Source: Entoloma clypeatum (taxonomy: Eukaryota; Basidiomycota; Agaricomycetes; Agaricales; Entolomataceae). From it: 64,000 bases of DNA. The notes beneath the pieces were generated by a model. It worked only from the letters and a program-made list of their open reading frames with translations. It was not told the origin of the DNA and did not search any database. Made by a program: the position numbers and the translations under genes. The first letter of the stretch is position 1, and the number at the start of each line of letters is the position of its first letter. The stretch is taken from NCBI GenBank assembly GCA_963565915.1, contig OY751493.1, positions 4,216,001 to 4,280,000 on the forward strand. Reading direction: 5' to 3'. This document shows, piece by piece, positions 42,908 through 54,005 of this stretch.

Positions 42908-43451
42908 TTGGCGGCTGCATACTTGTATTGGATGAGACTGGGACTGTGCTCCCCGTCACTTTCTATCGCTCGAAACTTAATACGCTGTAAATTGTAAGAC
43001 CTGAGAACAAGACGACCAGTATTCCCTACTGCGATAAATGCTCCGACTCCGAGCCCGCAAAAGATTCCAACGACCCAGGCGATATCGTGTTATCAACACC
43101 CACTGGTTTTCCGAAGGAGAGTGCCAACCAATATGATTGCACGAAGAGGAGCATTCCTCGTCTGGTATGAGTTTAAGATTCTTCCGATAATGATCGGGGA
43201 TCGTCGACTCTCCCTGGATCCCCACTTACAACACATTCCGAACCAGACTCGAACTTCGCCGCAACAGGTGGGTGTTGCTTCCTTCCTGTTTCTATTTCCG
43301 CGGAGATTGGACAGCGAAGCTGTCAAGCCGAAGGCCCACAAAAATCTACCCCCCCGCGAGGCTTCGCAACGAGCGATGCCATAAAAAAGCCCCTGGGCTC
43401 ACCTACCTCTCTATTCTCTCCCTGTTTCAACTTACACGCGCTCTTCCAAAA

Positions 43452-43684
43452 ATGACCGTCAAGCCAATCAACTCCTTGTCAGAATTCCAAGTGATCGTAT
43501 GCGATCCCAAACCACCCCACCCGACCATACTGACTCTAATCCATCTTCTTCCCCATGACAGATCAATAGCGGCAAAGTGGTCGTGATCGACTTCTGGTCG
43601 ATATGGTGTGGTCCATGCGCATCGATCTTCCCGAGCTTCGAGGGGTTCTCCAATGACGAGAGATTTACCCTTCTCGAATTTTAC
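43452..43684 (+). pseudogene. second thioredoxin gene, 5' half
   Basis: Exon 1 (43452-43496, MTVKPINSLSEFQVI) and the first part of exon 2 (from 43562, with WCGPC) parallel the first thioredoxin, with the same intron position. Similarity stops exactly after GAATTTTAC at 43684, where DIRS-like element E2 begins. The rest of the gene resumes at 48899. The copy arose by tandem duplication, since upstream and downstream flanks are also duplicated. Confidence 0.93.
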
Positions 43685-43933
43685 TCTTTGCATTGCGTTG
43701 GGGCGGTCGAGTAAGTACGAAGGAGGTGTATAATAAATATAATATATTATGGTGGCGTATTGTGGGTGAAAGCCCCGGGGGCTTTCCGGCCTGGCAGAGG
43801 GCCTAACCTGGGGAGAAAAACGAGATGAGCTGCGATCCCCTGGTATCAGGAACTCCGTGACACGTCGGAGAGCATCTCGGACACCCCAGAATTAGGAGCG
43901 GAGAACTCACGTGTGTTGAGAGAAGAGTAGATA

Positions 43934-45300
43934 TTACTTGCAGCAAAGGCGAGGCATAGTTAAGCGCAGAAACTGGTCGTGCAGTTCAGGGTTGTCTTGC
44001 ATATATGGGGCGAGAATCTGGCCATGTTTAGTGAGATAAATAGTGAAGGCGTCGCTCTCCCAGCGTCCTTTGACCTTCATGACGTTGAAGGGAACACCCC
44101 GGAGGAGATATTCGAGGGTGGCACCGATGTGAATACCATGTCCTTGGAGGGGGTCAAGGCTGGCTGCCTTTGCAGCTGCGTTAACAACACGCTCAAAGAT
44201 TTTCTTTGTGAGAGGGCGATAAAGAGTAGAAGAGGGGGTTTTCTTCTTGGCTTTCTTGCTGGGGATGTAACGATAGGCGAAGAGGTGGGCTGAGGCAGGT
44301 GGATCATTGAGCTCAAAGTGGTGGGTCAGCGCAGCCTCGGGGTTGGTATCGCCAATTTGTTTTGACCACGAAACATCTTCGCCAGATGAGGACACCTTTG
44401 TGTGGGGGAGGTGGAAGATTGTTGATTTTAGGCCATTGCGGTCAGTTTCGGTGCGGACGTCGGATCGTTTGACATGGAGCTTGGGATCAAAGGTGGTGAG
44501 GCTGGGAACCATGAATTCTCCTAGGCGAGCTGCAGCATAAAAGGTGGTGGTGAGACATGCATAAACGGCAGCATGGAGAGGGAGAGAAAGGTCGAGTTTT
44601 CCGTGGATGGCTCGAATGAATTCAAGGGTGCAGGGCTTTCGCTTCTTTTTCACAGACGAAGGGGGAGTCATCTTGTCTGCAGCCTCAAGAAGGGCCCGAA
44701 GCTCAATCTCGCTCATGTGCCAGTCTATGCCGTGGATGATATGCCATGCTCGGATGCCATACACATAGTTTGAAACAGTATCTCCTGAGTAACCGCCAGC
44801 CAGGGCTGAGATGAAGGCATGTATAATGATGGGTGGGGCAGGAGCACGCTCTGCTTCTGGGATGCCTCATTCGTCGCAGAAAACGTGAAAAAGTAGGAGG
44901 CCAGATCCATAGCTTCCAAGGGTGGAGTCACGCCACGCCCTTGCAGTGACTTCGGTGATGTGCCTGATGTCCTTGTTTGTAATTGCAGTGGGCCTGCCAA
45001 GAGAATCAAGGTTGTTTCTTCCCATGATGGGGCGCCATAATTTGAGACGCTCCGAAGCAGGAACATGTGGTCGCAGGGGAGACTCAATTGGGGTGAGGTT
45101 TTTTGGATATGGTCTGGGGCAAGCAAGGGAGGCAGGACGGTGTGTCAGGGGCATGTCGAGGCGGGGTCCTTGGTCTTCAGCTTTGCGCTTGGGCAAAGAC
45201 CTCTTCGAGGTAACGAGATCATGCGAGATCGGGCAGGGGTTGCCTCTGGGGATGAGTGGGTCTGGTGTATGTAGACCTGGGGTTTGAGATGGGTCCTTTC
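43934..45300 (-). pseudogene. E2 tyrosine recombinase
   Basis: This recombinase would integrate a circular cDNA. The frame overlaps the end of ORF2. Conserved blocks: YGSGLLLFHVFCDE, then TGA at 44864-44866 (E1 has Arg there), GIRAWHIIHGIDW, AARLGEF (first catalytic Arg), GHGIHIGATLEYLLRG, and DAFTIYLTKHGQ with the presumed catalytic Tyr. The Arg of the HxxR motif is His (codon CAC at 44129-44131), a change expected to disable the enzyme. It ends at 43934. The upstream limit is approximate. Confidence 0.88.
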
Positions 45301-47582
45301 CGAGGAGGACTAAGCTCAGATGGGTGAAGTGGTTCATCGAAGTCGATGATGAAAGGGCTGAGGCTAGTGGGGATTGGGATGGAGGGGAGAAGGAGGGAGG
45401 TGGGAGGGTAAATTCCACGGGAGGGGCCATCAGCTGGGTTGTTCTTGCTCGGGACATATCTTGTGTGAATGCTGATGTTCCGACAGTCGATGAGGTCGTG
45501 TACGAGTTTGAAGATCTTGTTCGTGGCAGAATTGCAGCTGCGACCACTCCACCACCCTTCGACCACACTGGAGTTGTTGCCATAGAGCTTGATGTCAGAA
45601 TGTGGGGGGCAGTCTGGGAGTAAGGTAGTAGCGAGGAAGAGAAAACCGACGGCTTCAGCCCACTGTATCTCTCGTCCATTTGAGGTCCAGCCTGGAATGA
45701 GCCGCCACGCTCGCCATCTCTCTCCGATAACGATCCCGACTCCGGTTTCCGAGCTAGCATCTGAGTAAGCGGCGAAATCACATATGGGTTTGGGGGCTGG
45801 GATTGGTCGTTGCACAGATGGTTGTTTGAGGAGCTTAGACCACCATTGGAGGTCATCAGAAGTGTGGCGAGGTGGGGAACGTGGCATGTGAGGACGGTCA
45901 CCGAATGTGCCTTGAAAAGACTCGAGATTGGTGAGGTATGCTCGACCCTTTGGTACCACCAGGGAAGCATGAAGGAGTTTGCCATATAGCTTCTGGGTTT
46001 CTTCAAGGTTGTGGATTGGATGTAGATTCCATTCCTCAATGGCCGTGAGGTATTTCTCCTTCTTTGATTGAGGAAGTGAGACTGTCTTGGTGCCCAGGTC
46101 CCACGACAAGCCCATGAAAGGAAAGACAGTGCTGAACGGGATGTCCTTGCTTTCTTTCCAGCGTATACCCAGTTCGCCGGAGATATTATCAATGTCAGAC
46201 ATGCAGTAGGAGAAGTCAGCATCGTGGGCGGAACGAGGAGAGGAGCAGGAGAGGTCACAGATGGGGCAAGAAACATCCTCGTCAAATTCTTCTGGGGCGT
46301 CGTTGGGCATTGCCGCTCCCTTGAACCAGATTCTGCCACCATCATGCTGTGACCCGCCGTTAAGTGTGATATCATCAGCCCACTGTCTGCATCTCTGGTT
46401 ATACTCGTGCAGGCGATCCTTTCGGATTCAGAGAAAGACATGGTCATCAACCCATTTGGAAATGGGACCGATTCCACGGTGACGCATGATGTCCGCACCA
46501 GCATCTCCGACAATGCCATACGTGCCCCCGGCAGAGGCGAGGCCAAAAGCAGCTCGGGTATCGAGAGCAAAGGATGTCTCACTGAGACGAACCACTGTTC
46601 CGGGCCATTGGTTGGGAGCAAGGGGAATGGTGCGGTATGCTTCCTCCACATCCCGAACAGCTCCTTCGGAGCCTGGGGGCAGGCGGGAGATGAGGAGAGA
46701 GATGATGCCAAAGGTGCCCCAGGTGCAGGGGAAATGGTCGGAGTTGATGATGCTGTTGATGGAGGAGGTCTGGTTGTGGGGAGAGTGGGGGAAGGAGAGG
46801 TTCTGAACGAGGCGGAATTTCCCTGGGTTGCCTGGCTTTGGAACGAGGCTGAAAGGAGAGGATTGGAAGGGGCCGACGAGGAGGAGGACTTCGTCATGGG
46901 AGAGAGGGCCGATGTAACGGCCTTTGTCGAGTTCATCCTGTAGGATTTCACTGAATTCAGCTGCATATTGGATAGTAGATGGTCGATTAGGGGGGGTGAA
47001 GGTAGTAGTGATGCGTGGAACGCCGACGTCAAAACCAAATTGGAGGGAGTGAGGGAGGTTTGGATATTTGTCAAGGAGGCCAGTGTCCTCGAGGATGCGT
47101 TTCCATGCCTCAGGTTTGTAGGGAGAACCCGCATTACGGCTTTTGAGCACAAGGACAGCTTTGAGCGCCATGGTCCGATTTTCCACATCCGGAGCATTCA
47201 TGGCGGGAGTCGTGGGTGGTTTCTCTGCAGCCATTCGGTTTCTGCCAGTCGGTACAGAGGACGGATCCACTGGGGTTGACGAGGTGACCCTTTTGATTGC
47301 GGGTGCAGCGAGAGCGGTCGCTCCCGTCCCATAGTTTGGAGGCAGCGCAGGCAGAGACGACATGTGGGTGACGCCCGAGGCAGATGGTGCAGGCAGAGAG
47401 CGTGGTGGGTTTGCCTGCACCTGGGCGAAAAAACTTACGTTCAGTGGTTGGCGAAGGAGATCGGTTTGAGTCGGGAGACATGGATCGGTCTCTGCGACGC
47501 TTGGAGGTGTGGTGCGAGGATTGGGCCCGTTTCGGGGAGCGTGAGCGACTGGCATAAGAGTAGGAGCGGGATGATGTTCCAC
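45219..47582 (-). pseudogene. E2 ORF2: reverse transcriptase and RNase H
   Basis: The frame is open over about 780 codons except for one TGA at 46428-46430 just after the RT active site (KWVDDHVFL), where CGA is likely. The upstream region has RYIGPLSHDEVLLLVGPFQS and SLVPKPGNPGKFRLVQNLS, typical of DIRS-type RT. RNase H shows AYSDASSETGVGIVIG, and the end has KNNPADGPSRG. The order RT then RNase H without protease or DDE integrase fits DIRS elements. Confidence 0.9.
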
Positions 47583-48713
47583 GGGAGAGATTCTCTAGGC
47601 CATCGTGGAGGCTAGGAAGGGGAAGCCAAGATGGGTTTGTGGGGCGGGGCAGGGCGAGAGCAAATACCCATGTTCAAGGCGCGGGGCGGGGCATATGGGG
47701 CATATGAAAACATCGAAGGGCGCGATGTGGGGCAAAAGTTTGCGAGGAGAACGAAGAGAAGGGGGAATGCTTGTTGAGAAGGGAAAATGAGGAGTCAAGG
47801 GAGAGGGGACATACCGGCGTGAGAGGTTTGATGATTCTCGGGTGTGGAAATCCATGAGGGCGAGGTTTAGTCTCTCCTCGTTAATGACACTGATGTCAAA
47901 AGTGGCATCGGGGTCTGGACCTGACAGGGCAGCATGCCATTCCCTGCGAACCTCAGCTTGATAGAGGAGGAGGGCTGCTTCCCCCCCAACGATGCGTCGT
48001 TTCGCGTGGGATTCGAGCTTGAGGAAGAATTCGGCAAGGGGGAGGGTTAGGTCTTGATCCCAGCCCTGGTTCGACATGTGTTGGAGGAGGAGGATCTTAG
48101 CAATTGTCATTTGAGGGAAGGAAAGCTTCTCGTCTGGGATTACGTTGCGCGACCTGAGGGAGTTGATAGGTTTAAGGGACATGACATCGTTGACGGACGA
48201 GATGGTGAAGGTGTCTTTGGCGATAGTGTGGTCGTATCGTGCTGCCTCTTCGCATCCCTCGATGGTGAAATAGTATAATTCTACGTATTTGCGTTGTTTG
48301 AGCCTTTCGCGTGCATAGGCTGACGGCTGGGCGATGGATATTGTGGAGACGGGCTTGTTTCGGATGACAGAGTTGAGTTTCGGTTTCTTCCTCTCTTTCT
48401 CGCACCGTTCCTCCTCTTCCTGCTGTTCCTGTAGGCGGCGGGCCTGATCCGCTAGGTCCCTTTCTGTCTGCAGGTGTGCTGCCTCTTCCTCTTCGGCTGC
48501 TACTCTCCTAGCCTCTTCCTCGGCTTGGTCAGCCTCGAGCTGCAGTTGCCAGCGCACCTTCTTGCGATCGTTGGCGGTGGTCCAGGACTCCTGGAGGGCT
48601 GCGATGGCTTCATCATCGGCCATGTTCAGGCCGGTACGGATGAGGGCGAAGTCATCTGTTGCGAAATCGGGCATCTCGATGAGGTTGGGGTCAACGCGGA
48701 GTCGTTCGGCCAT
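47134..48713 (-). CDS. E2 ORF1 (gag-like), two exons likely
   Basis: It starts MAERLRVDPNLIEMP at 48713. A long Glu/Arg-rich coiled coil (about residues 50-110) is followed by a conserved globular block (VIPDEKLSFPQMTIAKILLL). The first exon probably ends at 47815 before GTATGT. A second exon (about 47600-47134) adds a Cys/His-rich region (CSGCGKSDHGAQSC) that may bind nucleic acid, then a stop. E1 has homologous parts. The role as Gag is inferred from position. Exon 2 limits are uncertain. Confidence 0.7.
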
Positions 48714-48898
48714 GATGAAGGAGTGAAAAGGGGTGTAATGAGGAAAGAAAGGAAAAAGGAATGGCTTAGTGCTACACGACGCGCTCGTGCCGGTCACTGT
48801 AAGAGGAGGAAGAGATGCCTCCACGTGACCGTCCTCACTTGTGCAAAGACTACGCTCTTAATACTACGCTCGTGCCTCACTACGTCCAAGAGCAGCAA

Positions 48899-49194
48899 AA
48901 GGTCAACGTTGATGGCTGCCCGGGCATCGCGCAGTCGGTTGGCATCATGGACGTGGGTTTGCATCCGATCTATGATTGAGGCCTGTTGTACTAAAACAGG
49001 CGGTGTGTGTGTCACATTGGTTAGCTGCCCACCTTTCAACTGTTCAAGAATGGCACCAAGGATAAGAAGCTCATTGGAGCTAATGGCATGGAACTCCAGG
49101 TAAGTCGAAACAGTCCGTGGTTCTCTAAAATGTAGTACTGAGGCGCGCTCTTCCGGTCGAATAGGAATTGTTGACTTTCGGCAGGTCGCTGTAG
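48899..49194 (+). pseudogene. second thioredoxin gene, 3' half
   Basis: It continues exon 2 (AAG-GTC-AAC-GTT-GAT) directly where the 5' half stopped. Then come an intron (from GTGGGT), exon 3 with the cis-proline LPTFQLFKNGTKDKKLIG, another GTAAGT intron, and the final exon ELLTFGRSL with TAG at 49192-49194. Without E2 the gene would have a full thioredoxin layout, so it may have worked before the insertion. Confidence 0.92.
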
Positions 49195-50224
49195 TGATTG
49201 ATGGTTGCATACTAATCGAGTCAATTAATTGTGCTCATCTTAGATGTCACTGGGTGCTCATCTTAGATGTCACTGGGTGCTCAGTATCGCTCAAAACTCA
49301 ATACGCTGGAATCATAGTAGGACCTAAGAAGATTTCCGACTGCGATAAATGCCCCGACTTCGAGCCCGCAGAAAGGATAGCAATGATCCACGCGATATCG
49401 TGTTTCTCGACCTCTTGTCTTCGAGGGGGAGTGATAGATTCAAGAACCCGAAAGGGGTTTGGTATGAGCATATACGATTTCGACAACGATCAGGCCTCGT
49501 CGATTAGCAATAAAAACGCGCACCCATCTTCGCTACAACATATCTCTCTGAATCGCTGGAAAGGACTCGGACTCGGCACCGACCAGTGAATCAAGGCACA
49601 AAAACCGCTTGATCTGTACCCCACTCAGCTCCCCTTGCTCTAATTTCGACATCGAGGCCGGATTGCCATTGCCTGAGTCGCGCGCGCGCAGTCGTAAGGT
49701 CTCGCATGGAACGTCAAGACGGCGAGTTTTATTAAACGTCTGAACTCGAAACCCGGAATAACGATATACTATCCGGTGTTTAGAACAGTAGTTAGTATGC
49801 TATGCTACTTAATCGACGCGGAGGCGGTACCATGTGTAGTTACCCATATTCGTGTTCACGGATGGGATCAAGCATACTAGGTAGGTCCTTGAGGTAAACA
49901 TACATCGCCCTGAGCCAGTCACGGCAACGGTGCTAACTTCGAAAATGCACCTTACTCGACTGAGAGCGCACTGTCCTCGTTTGGTTTGAACAATCCCTGG
50001 GCATCCTGAATCAGATTCGAACTCCCTCTTTGAGGATGTACTTTCGACTCCCTCCCAGCCAAATGAAAAACCCCCAAAACATCAAGATAGAGAGGGGCCA
50101 AGATCTAAAACAAATCAAAGGAACCAATACCATGATATATATTTCTTCAAAAGCATAAGTTATCGCAACAACTTCGAACATTCAAAACGACGCCAACACA
50201 TACGCCAACCCTTTCAGCCCCCCA
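49195..50224. other. duplicated thioredoxin 3' flank, then spacer
   Basis: 49195-49560 resembles 42908-43250, the flank of the first thioredoxin gene, so the duplication extends past the gene. A 23-base tandem repeat (TCATCTTAGATGTCACTGGGTGC) lies at about 49236-49282. From 49600 to 50224 nothing is recognised. Confidence 0.7.
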
Positions 50225-53200
50225 CTAACACCCCTCCAACTCAGGCAAACACACCGCCCCAAGCCACGCCAAGATAATCTCCACCCTCGGCCCATGCAGC
50301 GGGATATTAATCGGAGCCTGTCCCTCAGCTTTCTTCCCCCCTTTCCCCTTTCCCTTCCCGCTCCCACCACTCCCACTCCCACTCCCACTCCCATTCGCAG
50401 CAGCATCCATAGCAGCCCGCTCCCTCTGCCGCTTGATCACAGGCGCGAGCAGGATCCGCGCGTACTCCAGCGATTTCGCCGCGTGTACGTTTTTAGCGCA
50501 GGTGCGGGTACCGTTTGGAGTCCTGGTCTTGGTGTCGTCTTTCGCTACGAGGCCTAGGGGGCCCGACGAAAGGCTTGAGGTGCTTCCCTCGGGATAGTCA
50601 TCGCTGTTCTTCCTCGAGGACGACGCGGACGAGGACGACGACGAAGGTGACAAAGAAGCACCTTCCATCATCCCAACAGGCGACTCCGCCCTCTTCAAGG
50701 ACATCGGGGGCAGCTCAATCGCCAACCTCCCCTTCCCCCTCCCCCTCCCCACACCCAGACCCCAGACCCCTTCCCGCTCAACCCCCCCACACCTCCACCC
50801 CCCCGCAAGCCTCTCCAGCACCTCCCCAAACTCCGCCTGCCCCATCGACCGAGGCGGCAAAAACACTGGGTACCCCTCCAGCCCATCCACCAGCGCCGCC
50901 GTCCGCATGAACGCCGGCACGAGCCGCACAAAGTCCCCCAGCATCAGGTGGCAGATGAGGATCGAGAAGTGCGACTCCACGAGCAGCGGGTGGTACGTCG
51001 CGAACGTCGCCGGAGTCGGGAGGGAGGTGGTGGTGGTGGTGGTATACGTGGATGAGGAGGAGAGGGAAGAGGAAAAGGACAAGGAAGAATGACACGAGGA
51101 GGGAAAGGAAGAAGAGCTAGTGGAAGAAGACGAGGACGACGGCGGTGCGTACGGTGTTGAAGAGTAAGAGAACCCGTTGCCGTTGTTCGCATGATAAGCA
51201 GGATGCTGATGTTGATTCCCGGGCCTCATCGCCTCCGCCAACAAAAACGCATACTCCATCTTCGCCGCCACATCCACATCCCCCTCCCCATCTTCACTCC
51301 AACCACACCCCTGAAACTGAAACCCCATCCCCGAATCAATCGAATCAAAATGCGCCAGAAACCGCTCATGGTCCCTTATACTCTTCCTCAACAACCCCTC
51401 CACAACTCTCCTCATCCCCCCTCCTCCGTTTCCACCATCCCCATCCCCACCTGCGCCCCCATCTCCCTCACCCGCCAACGCCCTCCGATACGCCCTCGCC
51501 TTCTCACCATCCCGCCTCCCCAGCGGCCCATCCCCATTCCCCACCTCCACCCCGCCATACCTCCCATTCTCAATATAGCACAGCCGCATCTCTGCCCCGT
51601 CCACCGATGACTTGCGCACCCCTTCAAGTTCGAGCACGGCGCACTCGACGAGGTATACCGCGTGCTGGAGATACGACGCGCCGCGCAGGAAGAGGAGCTG
51701 CGGCTCGATCGGGTCCGGGGCGGAGGGCAGGGCGGAGGGGTGCAGAGGGAGCGGCTCGTCTGCGTCAGAGGACGAGGACGAGCTGCCCGGGAACGGGGAC
51801 GTCCCGTCTGGTGGTGCTTGGCCGGTGGGTTTCTTGCGTTTGGAGGATTTGTGTGGGCGGTTGCTGGTGGGCGGTGCAGAGGAGTAGGAGTACTCGGATT
51901 GGTAAGACCCTCCGTTATTGTTGGTGTTGGTGTTGGTATTGTTGTTGGTGTGGTTAGTGTTGCAGTGGAGGACTTTTGCTTTGCGTGCGGCACGGGCTTC
52001 CTTGAGCGCATGGGTAAAGTCCTTGGCAGCCTCTGGGTATTCGTCGCGGAAGCAGTGGACGATGCCGCGGGTGCGGTAGTATTCGAGGCGCTGCGGCTGC
52101 GCAGTGATGAGTTCGTCCAAGACTTTTGTCGTCGTCGACTCTGCTAGTTGACTTTTTTGTGGAGTTCCGTCAGTAAGGGGGGAGGGATAATAGGAGGAGG
52201 AGACACACCGAGAAGGTATTTTCTCATGGAAGAAATGAACATATTTTGCATCTAAATCATTCGGATCTGCACGTAACAAGAACGTTGAAAACGTCCAGTC
52301 ATTGTACCGAGAAACGAAAGCTCACCATGCTTGAGCACACGTTCCGCGACATCATCAAACACCGTTCCCCCTTGCATCACCATCACACTTGACGCAATCT
52401 CGTCCGCCTTGTACGCCTGCGCAAGCTTCTGCACCGCCAGTGCCCTCAACCTATGTATGCGCATCGCCGACATCGCCACGTTCCGCCCCCCACCACCGCC
52501 GTTTCCCCCCATCGGGTTGATCCCCAGCGACTGCGCCCCCGCCCACGGACTGCCGTTCACGCCCCGCATCGACCCAAGCTCAGCCGCAGACAGACCAGAC
52601 GCAGCGCGCACGGAGAGCTCCGCCGCTTCGTCGATGAGGCAGCGGATGTTCGTGACGGAGCGGAAAACGCCCGGGTCGATAGGTGGCGGTGTGGGTTTTC
52701 CGGGTCTGGACGAGGGTAATGGGGGTGGCGGTGGGAGGGGAAGGGGTTGCAAAGGGAGTGAGGAGAATGTACCGCCGGGAGACTCGGGTGGTGAGTAGGA
52801 GTAGTCGCCGAGGCTGTGGTACCCTCTGTCACGCTGCTTGCTGGCGAAGACGCTCATTTTGGTGGGCGGCGGCGAGTAGAGGCGCGTGTCTGACGCGGAC
52901 AGGGTCGCTGGGTCCAGGTTCAGAACCAACAGAGACTCGAGAAGTTCCAGGGGAAGTTGCAGCCAGGGTCCCTATTCAAAAAATTAATACAAGGAAACAT
53001 TTGTAGGGATGAGACGAACGTGGTATGAACTGATATACCGCCAGTGCTTGTTCCTGCTGATACACAGAACCGGTGGACGGCCCGCAGCGTCGGATTCACT
53101 CTGCGCCTTCGCGGCGGCGGTAGCAGCAGCAGCAGCAGCCTGCTTGGCCTTTGCAGACTTCTTGGGCTTCTTCTTTTTCTTCTTTTTCTGTTGGCTTGAC

Positions 53201-53361
53201 AGCGCGGCGGGGAGCTCCCCATCAAGCTCCTGAGTTGGAGACGTGCCCCCAGAACGGGAGATCTGTGTGGACGAATCCGTGACGCTAGTGGCGCGGTCGT
53301 CCATGTCGAGGTCGGGCGACGACGGAGGGTCGTGGACGTCGTTCAGGACAGCGTTGGGCAT
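50225..53361 (-). CDS. conserved fungal protein with disordered regions, 990 aa
   Basis: Function unknown. Four exons join in frame: 53361-53020, 52971-52326, 52266-52209, 52151-50225. The N-terminus has Lys-rich (KKKKKKKPKKSAKAKQ) and Ala-rich runs. A conserved-looking block follows (RNKHWRYISSYHG|PWLQLPLELLESLL over the first splice), then helices (RIHRLRALAVQKLAQAYKADE; NDLDAKYVHFFHEKIPSR) and a TPR-like stretch (RLEYYRTRGIVHCFRDEYPEAAKDF). The long last exon mixes Ser-, Gly- and Asn/Thr-rich runs with helical parts and ends WLGAVCLPELEGC. The layout suggests a scaffold-type protein with tetratricopeptide-like helices. Exon 3 is only 58 nt. Confidence 0.82.
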
Positions 53362-54005
53362 AGATGACAGTATCACTATTTATTTTAGAGTTGGTTCTCG
53401 GCAACAAAATTTCATTCTTCTTCCCACGGGTGTTTTTTGGACCAACAATACCTATATTACCACTATTGGATGCTTTGGGGACTAAATCACTACAAGTTTC
53501 GGGTTCAAATCAAACACAACGGTGCGTGGTATGCCTCAAAATCTCCTTGAGCTCCAGCAAGCCTGACGGCGGAGCTTCGACATTCGATTTCCTTTCGATC
53601 CAGGTCACCGTATACTTACCAGCTCTTCGGAATTTTCAGTGGAGGTCCTCATGGCGCATAAGTATTCCCCAACTCGAATCATCTTCCACTGCTCCCAGAA
53701 CCAAGAAAGTACCAAATGCCAAGTAATATAGACAACTAGAGATGCTAATGCAGTATATGTACAACTTCCAATCCAACCTGTACAAGAGATTCCAAAAAAA
53801 AAACAGATGCAATGTCAAACGCAAGATAACACGACAAAAAGAGATCAGGGTATATCACAGAATCCACAACCGGCAGAGAGATGGTCGAAGTCCCATAGGA
53901 TGTCGGTAAACCACAGGCAGGCCACGAATTCCACGAAGCCCCTTCATCACAAAGAAAGCAGCAAGCCACACCAACGCACAAGAGTAGGCGAACCCCTACA
54001 CCACC
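53362..54005. other. intergenic region
   Basis: It contains the promoter side of the 990-aa protein gene and the 3' side of the RdRP gene. No gene recognised. Confidence 0.55.

Larger units (their letters stand above)
43685..48898 (-). mobile_element. DIRS-like tyrosine-recombinase retroelement E2 (5214 bp)
   Basis: This element carries ORF1 (gag-like), ORF2 (RT-RNase H) and a tyrosine recombinase on the minus strand, the layout of DIRS-like retroelements. Comparison with the intact thioredoxin gene defines both ends: the target reads GAATTTTAC|AAGGTCAAC with no base duplicated or lost, as expected for recombinase-mediated integration. No long LTR or inverted repeat is obvious. The 5' end (48898) resembles that of E1 near 8405. 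Confidence 0.9.

Noticed and set aside
44867..47197. A 776-codon open frame on the minus strand overlapping E2 ORF2
   Set aside because: Most of it is a shadow of the RT-RNase H frame; only its C-terminal end, which runs into the recombinase, is meaningful.
50515..52147. Pro/His- and Arg-rich plus-strand frames opposite the 990-aa protein gene
   Set aside because: They are antisense shadows of the Ser/Gly/Thr-rich coding sequence; they lack splice structure and family features.
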